Assembly (NCBI RefSeq): GCF_007005445.1 | Contig: NZ_CP041387.1 | Coordinates: 4,293,501 to 4,357,500, forward strand | DNA length: 64,000 bases | Origin: Rhodopseudomonas palustris | GTDB taxonomy: Bacteria > Pseudomonadota > Alphaproteobacteria > Rhizobiales > Xanthobacteraceae | Direction: 5' to 3' | In this document: positions 56,143-64,000 of the stretch, in pieces | Position numbering within the stretch: the stretch's first letter is position 1 | How the letters are laid out: every line of letters begins with the position of its first letter | Program-made: the position numbers and the translations under genes | Notes under the pieces: generated by a model | What the model was told of the DNA's origin: nothing | Database searches by the model: none | What the model saw: the letters and a program-made list of their open reading frames with translations, nothing else

Positions 56143-56604
56143 ATGACCTCCGGTCAGCCTGACCAGGACTTCATCTTCGTGTTCGCCGAGGTGCAGCGGC
56201 TGATCCGAGCTTATGCCGATCGGCAGGCGGCGCGGCACGGCATCACCCGCGCCCAATGGGCCGTGCTCGCCAAGGTGGAGCGCGCCGAAGGGCTGAAGCA
56301 ATCCGAACTCGCCGAGATGATGGAGCTACAGCCGATCACCCTGACCCGGCTCATCGACAAGCTGTGCGACCGCGGCTGGCTCGAACGCCGCAACGACGAC
56401 ACCGATCGCCGCTGCAAGCGCCTTCATTTGCGCGAAGCGGCGCGGCCGCTGCTCGCCGAACTCGCCGGCCTGCGCGCCGAACTCACCGCCACTGCGCTCG
56501 CCGGGCTCGCTCCGGACGATGCGCAGCGCCTGGTGGGGCAGATGCAAATCATCAAGGAAAATCTGCGCGGCGCCATCCAGCACAATTGCCACCGCGAACA
56601 ATAA
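56143..56604 (+). CDS. MarR-family regulator of the emrAB-type operon
   Basis: A 153-residue MarR protein. Helix region FIFVFAEVQRLIRAYADRQAARHGITRAQWAVLAKVERAEG precedes the winged helix LKQSELAEMMELQPITLTRLIDKLCDRGWLERRNDDTDRRCKRLHL and a C-terminal dimer helix. AGGAG lies 7-8 bases before ATG 56143. It is first in an operon with the two efflux genes, starting 18 bases before the EmrA-like gene, so it most likely represses the operon until a toxic ligand binds. Confidence 0.9.
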   Translation: MTSGQPDQDFIFVFAEVQRLIRAYADRQAARHGITRAQWAVLAKVERAEGLKQSELAEMMELQPITLTRLIDKLCDRGWLERRNDDTDRRCKRLHLREAARPLLAELAGLRAELTATALAGLAPDDAQRLVGQMQIIKENLRGAIQHNCHREQ

Positions 56605-56621
56605 CAAACGGGAGGAACGCT

Positions 56622-57788
56622 ATGGCTGAACCGGCCCTGAAATTCCCAACCGAACAGAAGGATGCATCGCCCGGTCCGGCCCTCGCTGCCGCTGGCGGAC
56701 CGCGCGGCCTCGGAGCGAGACTGCGCCGCTATCGCCGGCCGCTGCTGCTGATCGTGCTGCCGCTGGTGGCGCTGATCGGCGGCATCACCTTCTACCTAGA
56801 GGGCGGCCGCTACGTCACCACCGACGACGCCTATGTGGGCGCTCAGAAGGTGCTGATCACGCCGGACGTCGCCGGCAAGATCGTCGAGGTGACGGTGAAG
56901 GAAGGCCAGCATGTCGAGCCCGGCGACGAGCTCTTCCAGATCGATCCGGTGCCGTTCCGTCTCATGGTGGCCCAGGCCCAGGCCAAGCTCGCCGACGCCA
57001 AGACCAGCCACGCCAATCTGGTGGCCAACGTCAAGCTGTACGGCCACACCATCGAGCTGGTGAACGCCGGCATCGCGCTGAAGCAGCGCGACGTCGAACG
57101 CAAGACCTCGCTGGTGCAGAGCCGCGCCGGCTCACAGCTCGACCTCGACAACTCCACCGCCGCGCTGGTGACGGCGCAGGCGCAGTTGCAACTCGTCAAA
57201 CAGCAACAGTCCACCGCGCTCAATCAACTGCTCGGCGATCCCGAACTGCCGCTGGAGAAGTTTCCCGCCTACGCCCAGGCCAAGGCGGCGCTCGAAGACG
57301 CTGAACGCAACCTGCGACTGGCCACGGTGCGGGCGCCGATGCGCGGCACCGCCACCCAGGTGGACAACATTCAGCTCGGCCGCTTCGTCGCCGCCGGCAC
57401 GCCGGTGTTCAGCGTCATCGACACCTCGCAGCCCTGGGTCGACGCCAATCCGAAGGAAAGCGATTTCACCTATGTGGCGGTGGGTCAGACCGTGACGCTG
57501 GACGTCGATGCCTTCCCGGATCACCCGTTCAAGGGCCGGGTGACGTCGCTGTCGCCGGGCACCGGCGCGCAATTCGCGGTGCTGCCGCCGCAGAACGCCA
57601 CCGGCAACTTCGTCAAGGTGGTGCAGCGCGTGCCGCTGCGGATCGCGTTCGACGAAACCGACGCGATGGTGCGCCGGTTGAAGGCGGGCATGAGCGTGAA
57701 CGTGTCGATCGACACCAATCACCGGCGTTCGCTGGCAGGCCTGCTCGGCTTCGGCCGCGCCGCCGCGGCCCAGCCGGAGCACCACTGA
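56622..57788 (+). CDS. emrA: EmrA/HlyD-family efflux adaptor
   Basis: A 388-residue periplasmic adaptor. One membrane anchor (LLLIVLPLVALIGGITFYL, about residues 44-62) is followed by the lipoyl half-motif YVTTDDAYVGAQKVLITPDVAGKIVEVTVKEGQHVEPGDELFQID. Helical hairpins with AQAKLADAKTSHANLVANVKLY and QLQLVKQQQSTALNQLLGD come next, then RAPMRGTATQVDNIQLGRFVAAGTPVFSVIDTSQPWVDANPKESD. It links the inner-membrane EmrB pump to an outer-membrane channel encoded elsewhere. GGAGG precedes ATG 56622. Confidence 0.92.
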   Translation: MAEPALKFPTEQKDASPGPALAAAGGPRGLGARLRRYRRPLLLIVLPLVALIGGITFYLEGGRYVTTDDAYVGAQKVLITPDVAGKIVEVTVKEGQHVEPGDELFQIDPVPFRLMVAQAQAKLADAKTSHANLVANVKLYGHTIELVNAGIALKQRDVERKTSLVQSRAGSQLDLDNSTAALVTAQAQLQLVKQQQSTALNQLLGDPELPLEKFPAYAQAKAALEDAERNLRLATVRAPMRGTATQVDNIQLGRFVAAGTPVFSVIDTSQPWVDANPKESDFTYVAVGQTVTLDVDAFPDHPFKGRVTSLSPGTGAQFAVLPPQNATGNFVKVVQRVPLRIAFDETDAMVRRLKAGMSVNVSIDTNHRRSLAGLLGFGRAAAAQPEHH

Positions 57789-57791
57789 CCG

Positions 57792-59354
57792 ATGGCGGGC
57801 GCCGCACAATCCCACGCGGTCCCCGGCTTCCGCCGGAACATGGTGACGATCTGCGCCATGACGGCGACGATCATGCAGGCGCTCGACACCACGATCGCCA
57901 ACGTCGCGCTGCCCTATATGCAGGGCTCGCTGTCGGCGTCGCAGGACCAGATCAACTGGGTGCTGACGTCCTATATCGTGGCCGCCGCGATCATGACGGC
58001 GCCGGTCGGCTGGATCGCCAACCGATTCGGACGCAAGCGCATCTTCATCATCTGCGCGGCCGGCTTCACCGTCGCCTCGGTGATGTGCGGCCTCGCCCAG
58101 GACATCACCCAGATGGTGGCGTTCCGACTGCTGCAGGGCGTGTTCGGCGCCGCGCTGGTGCCGCTGTCGCAGGCGGTGATGCTCGACAGCTACGCGCTGC
58201 ACGAGCGCGCCAAGGCGATGTCGATCTGGGGCATGGGCGTGATGATGGGACCGATCATGGGCCCGTCGCTCGGCGCCTGGCTGACCGAAACCTACTCCTG
58301 GCACTGGGTGTTCTTCGTCAATTTGCCGTTCGGCGCCATCACGGTGCTCGGCTTGGCGATGTTCATGGAAGAGACCGACACGAACCAGGAGCTCAAGTTC
58401 GACTGGTTCGGCTTCGCAGCGCTCGCGGTCGGTATCGGCGCGATGCAGCTCGCGCTCGACCGCGGCGAACAGCTCGACTGGTTCAATTCGCCGGAGATCG
58501 TCATCGAGTCGATCGTCTCCGTGGTCGGGTTCTATTACTTCTTCGCGCACTCTTTCACCACCGAACGTCCGTTCATCCAGTTCGCGATCTTCAAAGACCG
58601 CAACTTCATCGGCGGCGTGATCTTCATGACGGTGATGGGGCTGGTGCTGTTCTCGACGATGGCGCTGTCGTCGCCGTTCCTGCAGAATGTCGAGGGCTAT
58701 CCGATCATGACCGCCGGCCTGCTGCTCGCCTCCCGCGGCTGCGGCACCTTCGTGGCGATGATGATCGTCGGCCGGATCATGCGCCACATCGAGGCGCGCA
58801 CCCTGATCGCCACCGGCCTGTCGCTGACCTGCGCGTCGCTCTACGTGATGACCGGCTGGACCGACCAGACCAGCGTGCCCTCCGTGGTCGTCACCAGCAT
58901 CATCCAGGGCTTCGGCTTCGGCCTGGTATTCGTGCCGCTGTCGACGGTGGCGTTCATGACGCTGCCCGGACATCTGCGCACCGACGGCACCGCGATGCTG
59001 ACGCTGGTGCGCAACGTCGCCAGCTCGGTCGGGATCTCGGTGGTGATCGCCAAGCTGTCGTCGGGCACCACCACGGCACACGCCATACTGTCCGAGCATA
59101 TCAACCCGTTCAACGACGCGCTCCAGATGCCGAACGTCACCGGCATGATCGACCTGTCGACCACCACCGGCAAGGCGACGATCGACGCGATCGTCACCAT
59201 GCAGGCGCAGATCATCGCGTTCTCGCACGACTACGCGATGGTGATGTTCCTGACCGCCGCCGCGGTGCCGATGGCAATCATCATCGGCTCGACTAAGGCC
59301 GCGCTGCGCAAGCAGGGCGAAGCCGCAGCGGATCATGCGGCGGTGATGGAGTAG
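57792..59354 (+). CDS. emrB: EmrB/QacA-type MFS multidrug transporter (DHA2)
   Basis: A 520-residue protein with 14 predicted membrane helices. DHA2 signatures: MQALDTTIANVALPYMQGSLSASQDQINWVLTSYIVAAAIMTAPVGWIANRFGRKR, then the antiporter-like motif GVMMGPIMGPSLGAWLTETYSWHWVFFVNLPFG, and FVPLSTVAFMTLPGHLRTDGTAMLTLVRNVASSVGISV. It exports drugs or toxic organic compounds by proton antiport together with EmrA. It starts 3 bases after the EmrA stop and ends the operon. Confidence 0.93.
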   Translation: MAGAAQSHAVPGFRRNMVTICAMTATIMQALDTTIANVALPYMQGSLSASQDQINWVLTSYIVAAAIMTAPVGWIANRFGRKRIFIICAAGFTVASVMCGLAQDITQMVAFRLLQGVFGAALVPLSQAVMLDSYALHERAKAMSIWGMGVMMGPIMGPSLGAWLTETYSWHWVFFVNLPFGAITVLGLAMFMEETDTNQELKFDWFGFAALAVGIGAMQLALDRGEQLDWFNSPEIVIESIVSVVGFYYFFAHSFTTERPFIQFAIFKDRNFIGGVIFMTVMGLVLFSTMALSSPFLQNVEGYPIMTAGLLLASRGCGTFVAMMIVGRIMRHIEARTLIATGLSLTCASLYVMTGWTDQTSVPSVVVTSIIQGFGFGLVFVPLSTVAFMTLPGHLRTDGTAMLTLVRNVASSVGISVVIAKLSSGTTTAHAILSEHINPFNDALQMPNVTGMIDLSTTTGKATIDAIVTMQAQIIAFSHDYAMVMFLTAAAVPMAIIIGSTKAALRKQGEAAADHAAVME

Positions 59355-59411
59355 CTTATTCAGCTCTCCCCGCGCGGGAAGAGGCCGGATGGCCGAGCAA
59401 TTGAACCCGGC

Positions 59412-59513
59412 CGTCATTCCGGACGCCGCGCAGCGGCGATCCGGAATCCCGAGGTGATGTACACGGATCGAGATTCAGGGTTCGCTCACTGGCGTGAGCG
59501 CCCCGGAATGACC
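59412..59513. repeat. Intergenic palindromic repeat
   Basis: Begins cgtcattccggacgc and ends gcgccccggaatgacc, an inverted pair around a spacer. This is another dispersed repeat type frequent between genes in Bradyrhizobium/Rhodopseudomonas. It lies between the convergent emrB and thiolase genes. Confidence 0.75.
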
Positions 59514-59522
59514 GGGTGATCC

Positions 59523-60731
<1,209 letters not shown>

Positions 60732-60893
60732 CAGATTCTCCCTTGTTGGCATGACCCGGGCTGAGTGCCGGACTTGGGGGCGAGTTGTAGGAAGCCGGCC
60801 GGGCGCGGTCAATGTGCGCGGCATACGCGAAACCCGTGCATGGCCGGCGCCGCGCGGTAGGAAGCCCGGGGCGAATTTTGCTATGCATCGGCC

Positions 60894-63617
60894 ATGACCA
60901 TCCGACCCGACATCGCTCCGCCGCCCGAACCCGCATTGCCCGCCGAGGCGCCGGCCAAAATGTCGCCGATGATGGAGCAGTACCACGAGATCAAGGCCGC
61001 CAATCCGGGCCTGCTCCTGTTCTACCGGATGGGGGATTTCTACGAGCTGTTCTTCGAGGACGCCGAGATCGCCTCGCGGGCGCTCGGCATCACGCTGACC
61101 AAGCGCGGCAAGCATCTGGGCGCCGACATTCCGATGTGCGGCGTGCCGGTGGAGCGCTCCGACGATTATCTGCACCGGCTGATCGCACTCGGCCACCGTG
61201 TCGCGGTGTGCGAACAGACCGAGGATCCGGCCGCGGCCCGCGCCCGCAAAAGCGTGGTGCGGCGGGACGTGGTGCGGCTGATCACGCCCGGCACGCTGAC
61301 CGAAGACACCCTGCTCGACGCCCGCGCCAACAACTATCTGCTGGCGATCGCCCGCGCGCGCGGCTCGTCCGGTGCCGACCGCATCGGTCTCGCCTGGATC
61401 GACATCTCGACCGGCGAATTCTGCGTCACCGAGTGTTCGACCGGCGAACTCGCCGCGACGCTGGCGCGGATCAATCCGAACGAAGCGATCGTGCCGGACG
61501 CGCTCTATGGCGACGCTGAACTCGCCCCGACCCTGCGCGAGCTCGCCGCCGTCACGCCGCTGACCCGCGACGTGTTCGATTCAGCCACCGCCGAGCGACG
61601 GCTGTGCGATTACTTCGCCGTTGCCACCATGGACGGCCTCGCCGCGTTGTCACGGCTGGAGGCGACCGCGGCGGCGGCCTGCGTCACCTATGTCGACCGC
61701 ACCCAGCTCGGCAAGCGCCCGCCGTTGTCGCCGCCAGCGCGCGAAGCCTCCGGCACCACGATGGCGATCGACCCGGCGACCCGCGCCAACCTCGAACTGA
61801 CCCGCACGCTTGCCGGCGAACGCCGAGGTTCGCTGCTCGACGCGATCGATTGCACCGTCACCGCCGCCGGGTCGCGGCTGCTGGCGCAGCGGCTCGCCGC
61901 GCCGCTGACCGATGCGGCTGCGATCGCGCGCCGGCTCGATGCGGTCGAGGCTTTCGCGGCAGATTCCGGGCTTCGCGAACAGATCCGCAGCTCGCTCCGC
62001 GCGGCGCCCGACATGGCGCGTGCACTGGCGCGACTGTCGCTCGGCCGCGGCGGGCCGCGAGATCTGGCGAACTTGCGTGACGGCATCCGTGCTGCCGACG
62101 AGGTGCTGACGCAGCTCGGCCAGCTCGCCACGCCGCCGCAGGAAATCTCGGCCGCGATCGCGGCGCTGCAGCGCCCCTCGCGCGAGCTGTGCGCCGAGCT
62201 CGGCCGCGCGCTCGCCGACGATCTGCCGCTATTGAAGCGCGACGGCGGCTTCGTGCGCGACGGCTACGAGCCGGCGCTCGACGAGACCCGCAAGCTGCGC
62301 GACGCCTCGCGTCTTGTCGTGGCCTCGATGCAGGCGCGCTATGCCGACGACACCGGCATCAAAGGTCTGAAGATCCGGCACAACAACGTGCTCGGTTACT
62401 TCGTCGAAGTCTCGGCGCAGCACGGCGACAGACTGATGGCGCCGCCGCTCAACGCCACCTTCATCCATCGCCAGACGCTGGCCGGCCAGGTCCGCTTCAC
62501 CACCGCCGAGCTCGGCGAGATCGAGGCCAAGATCGCCAATGCGGGCGACCGCGCGCTCGGGCTCGAGCTGGAAATCTTCGACCGGCTGGCAGCAATGATC
62601 GATGCCGCCGGCGACGATCTGCGCGCCGCAGCGCACGCTTTCGCGCTGCTCGACGTCGCCACCGCGCTGGCCAAGCTGGCGTCTGACGACAACTACGTGC
62701 GGCCGGAGGTCGACGAGTCGCTGAGCTTCGCCATCGAAGGCGGCCGGCATCCGGTGGTCGAGCAGGCGCTGAAGCGCGCCGGCGAGCCGTTCATCGCCAA
62801 TGCGTGCGATCTGTCGCCCGGGCCGGCGCAGAAGAACGGCCAGATCTGGCTGCTGACCGGCCCGAACATGGCCGGTAAGTCGACCTTCCTGCGCCAGAAC
62901 GCGCTGATCGCGCTGCTCGCCCAGGTCGGCAGCTTCGTGCCGGCGAGCCGGGCCCGGATCGGCGTGGTCGACCGGCTGTTCTCGCGCGTCGGCGCCGCCG
63001 ACGATCTCGCCCGCGGCCGCTCGACCTTCATGGTCGAGATGGTCGAGACCGCCGCCATCCTCAACCAGGCCTCCGAGCGGGCGCTGGTAATTCTCGACGA
63101 GATCGGCCGCGGCACCGCGACCTTCGACGGCCTATCGATCGCCTGGGCGGCGATCGAGCATCTGCACGAACAGAATCGTTGCCGCACGCTGTTCGCGACG
63201 CACTACCACGAGCTGACCGCGCTGTCGGCCAAGCTGCCGCGGCTGTTCAACGCCACGGTGCGGGTCAAGGAATGGCGCGGCGAGGTCGTATTCCTGCACG
63301 AAGTGCTGCCGGGCTCGGCCGACCGCTCCTACGGCATCCAGGTCGCTAAGCTCGCCGGCCTGCCGGCGAGCGTCGTGGCGCGGGCCAAGACGGTACTGGC
63401 CAAGCTGGAGGCCAACGATCGCGGCCAGCCAAAGACGCTGATCGACGACCTGCCGCTGTTCGCCATTACCGCCCTCGCGCCGGCCGAAGCCGCCCCGCCG
63501 AGCGAGGCGGAGCCTTTGATCGAGGCGCTCAAGGCGCTACACCCCGACGAGATGACACCGCGCGAAGCGCTCGACGCGCTGTATGCGCTCAAGGCCAAGC
63601 TGCCGAGCGCGAACTGA
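60894..63617 (+). CDS. mutS: DNA mismatch repair protein MutS
   Basis: A 907-residue mismatch recognition ATPase. The N-terminal mismatch-binding domain has [34 protein letters not shown], where the Phe and Glu of FYE insert at the mismatch. Connector, lever and clamp domains follow, including [17 protein letters not shown]. The ATPase has Walker [52 protein letters not shown], Walker [28 protein letters not shown] and [16 protein letters not shown] 60894 is the start. Full length for the family. Confidence 0.97.
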   Translation: MTIRPDIAPPPEPALPAEAPAKMSPMMEQYHEIKAANPGLLLFYRMGDFYELFFEDAEIASRALGITLTKRGKHLGADIPMCGVPVERSDDYLHRLIALGHRVAVCEQTEDPAAARARKSVVRRDVVRLITPGTLTEDTLLDARANNYLLAIARARGSSGADRIGLAWIDISTGEFCVTECSTGELAATLARINPNEAIVPDALYGDAELAPTLRELAAVTPLTRDVFDSATAERRLCDYFAVATMDGLAALSRLEATAAAACVTYVDRTQLGKRPPLSPPAREASGTTMAIDPATRANLELTRTLAGERRGSLLDAIDCTVTAAGSRLLAQRLAAPLTDAAAIARRLDAVEAFAADSGLREQIRSSLRAAPDMARALARLSLGRGGPRDLANLRDGIRAADEVLTQLGQLATPPQEISAAIAALQRPSRELCAELGRALADDLPLLKRDGGFVRDGYEPALDETRKLRDASRLVVASMQARYADDTGIKGLKIRHNNVLGYFVEVSAQHGDRLMAPPLNATFIHRQTLAGQVRFTTAELGEIEAKIANAGDRALGLELEIFDRLAAMIDAAGDDLRAAAHAFALLDVATALAKLASDDNYVRPEVDESLSFAIEGGRHPVVEQALKRAGEPFIANACDLSPGPAQKNGQIWLLTGPNMAGKSTFLRQNALIALLAQVGSFVPASRARIGVVDRLFSRVGAADDLARGRSTFMVEMVETAAILNQASERALVILDEIGRGTATFDGLSIAWAAIEHLHEQNRCRTLFATHYHELTALSAKLPRLFNATVRVKEWRGEVVFLHEVLPGSADRSYGIQVAKLAGLPASVVARAKTVLAKLEANDRGQPKTLIDDLPLFAITALAPAEAAPPSEAEPLIEALKALHPDEMTPREALDALYALKAKLPSAN

Positions 63618-63656
63618 CGTCCGGCCTGCGTCAGGCGCTCAATCGGGACGGACAGC

Positions 63657-63685
63657 AAAATGGCCGGGGCGAGCCCCGGCCATTT
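63657..63685. terminator. Bidirectional terminator between mutS and the isomerase gene
   Basis: Stem AAATGGCCGGGGC / GCCCCGGCCATTT with a two-base centre, A-run before and T-run after. It serves mutS on the plus strand and the convergent isomerase gene on the minus strand. Confidence 0.8.
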
Positions 63686-63708
63686 CAACACATAACTCTT
63701 TGAAAAAT

Positions 63709-64000
63709 TTATTTCTTCGCCGGCGCCGGGGCGGCCGGTTTGGCGGCATCCGCCGGCTTGGCCGCGTCCGGCTTCGCCGGCGCCTGGTCCATCCGCTCCA
63801 CCTTGGCGGCCTGGCGCAGCTTGCTGACGTAATCCGACTGCGCCTTGCGGGCGACGTACTGCTCGATCTGAGCCTTGACCTGGTCGAAGCTCGGCGGCTT
63901 ACGGTTGCGCTTTTCTTCGACCTTGATGATGTGCCAGCCGAACTGACTCTTCACCGGGTCCGAGATCTTGCCCGGCTCCAGCGCAAACGCCACCGCGGAG
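63709..64000 (-). CDS. Parvulin-type peptidyl-prolyl isomerase, C-terminal part
   Basis: The window ends inside this minus-strand gene; about 97 C-terminal residues are visible. SAVAFALEPGKISDPVKSQFGWHIIKVEEKRNRKPPSFDQVKAQIEQYVARKAQSDYVSKLRQ is the end of a PpiC/rotamase domain followed by the helical tail of SurA/PrsA-like foldases. A low-complexity Ala/Lys/Pro tail (DAAKPADAAKPAAPAPAKK) closes the protein. It is probably a periplasmic foldase; the N-terminus lies outside the window. Confidence 0.85.
   Translation of the reverse strand, partial: SAVAFALEPGKISDPVKSQFGWHIIKVEEKRNRKPPSFDQVKAQIEQYVARKAQSDYVSKLRQAAKVERMDQAPAKPDAAKPADAAKPAAPAPAKK

Noticed and set aside
57132..59417. 761-codon minus-strand open frame opposite emrA/emrB
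   Set aside because: The product is extremely rich in His, Arg, Asp and Gly with no recognisable domain; emrB on the plus strand explains the region completely.

Overview
The window looks like chromosomal DNA from a purple non-sulfur alphaproteobacterium of the Rhodopseudomonas/Bradyrhizobium group (Nitrobacteraceae), most likely Rhodopseudomonas. The grounds are very high GC content, several palindromic intergenic repeats typical of that family, an alphaproteobacterial porin, a PhaA/PhaB/PhaR set, an RpoE-ChrR pair of the kind that senses singlet oxygen in phototrophs, and a BLUF blue-light receptor. The species is inferred from recall of gene content; no search was run. No prophage, integrase, transposase, CRISPR array or plasmid function was seen. 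It reads as core chromosome with small regulatory and accessory modules.

Layout. 1-7.3 kb: end of an unrecognised gene, a metallo-beta-lactamase-fold hydrolase, an AraC regulator, a small secreted protein, a PHB-depolymerase-type esterase, two membrane proteins and a MmgE/PrpD protein. 7.3-14.3 kb: PAS protein, malonyl-CoA decarboxylase, pirin, purC, cysK, HNH nuclease and a methyltransferase. 14.3-18.6 kb: a dctA-allE-allA operon (C4-dicarboxylate-type carrier plus two ureide-degradation enzymes) divergent from a LysR regulator and a methyltransferase. 18.7-21.6 kb: a 33-residue membrane peptide gene divergent from rpoE-chrR, then an AI-2E-type permease. 21.7-29.7 kb: hydrolase, lrgAB pair, AbrB-type permease, PRC-barrel protein, a histidine kinase/response regulator pair and a DsbB-like protein. 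29.8-36.3 kb: tRNA-Leu(CAA), a degenerate hydrolase, MarR regulator, porin, a candidate small RNA and a succinyl-CoA:acetate CoA-transferase. 36.3-45 kb: acyltransferase, hrpB helicase, aspartic protease, DMT permease and phaB, phaA, phaR. 45-52.6 kb: two EAL proteins with degenerate GGDEF domains, one in an operon with the BLUF gene, and between them L32, mtgA and a farnesyl diphosphate synthase. 53-64 kb: ispG with a DMT permease, Zur, a MarR-EmrA-EmrB efflux operon, a thiolase, mutS, and the end of a parvulin-type isomerase.

How they fit together. Carbon storage and acyl-CoA metabolism recur: PhaA and PhaB make 3-hydroxybutyryl-CoA, PhaR regulates the polymer, PhaZ-type esterases may degrade it, and malonyl-CoA decarboxylase, the CoA-transferase and a second thiolase feed the acetyl-CoA pool. 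Light and oxidative stress form a second theme (RpoE-ChrR, BLUF, c-di-GMP phosphodiesterases). Isoprenoid supply (IspG, farnesyl diphosphate synthase) is a third.

The most noteworthy signals are: facing RpoE-like promoters between rpoE-chrR and an overlooked 33-residue membrane peptide; an orphan promoter-hairpins-terminator unit near 34.3 kb that looks like a small RNA or leader; the BLUF-EAL operon; and an intergenic palindromic repeat inserted in frame inside hrpB.
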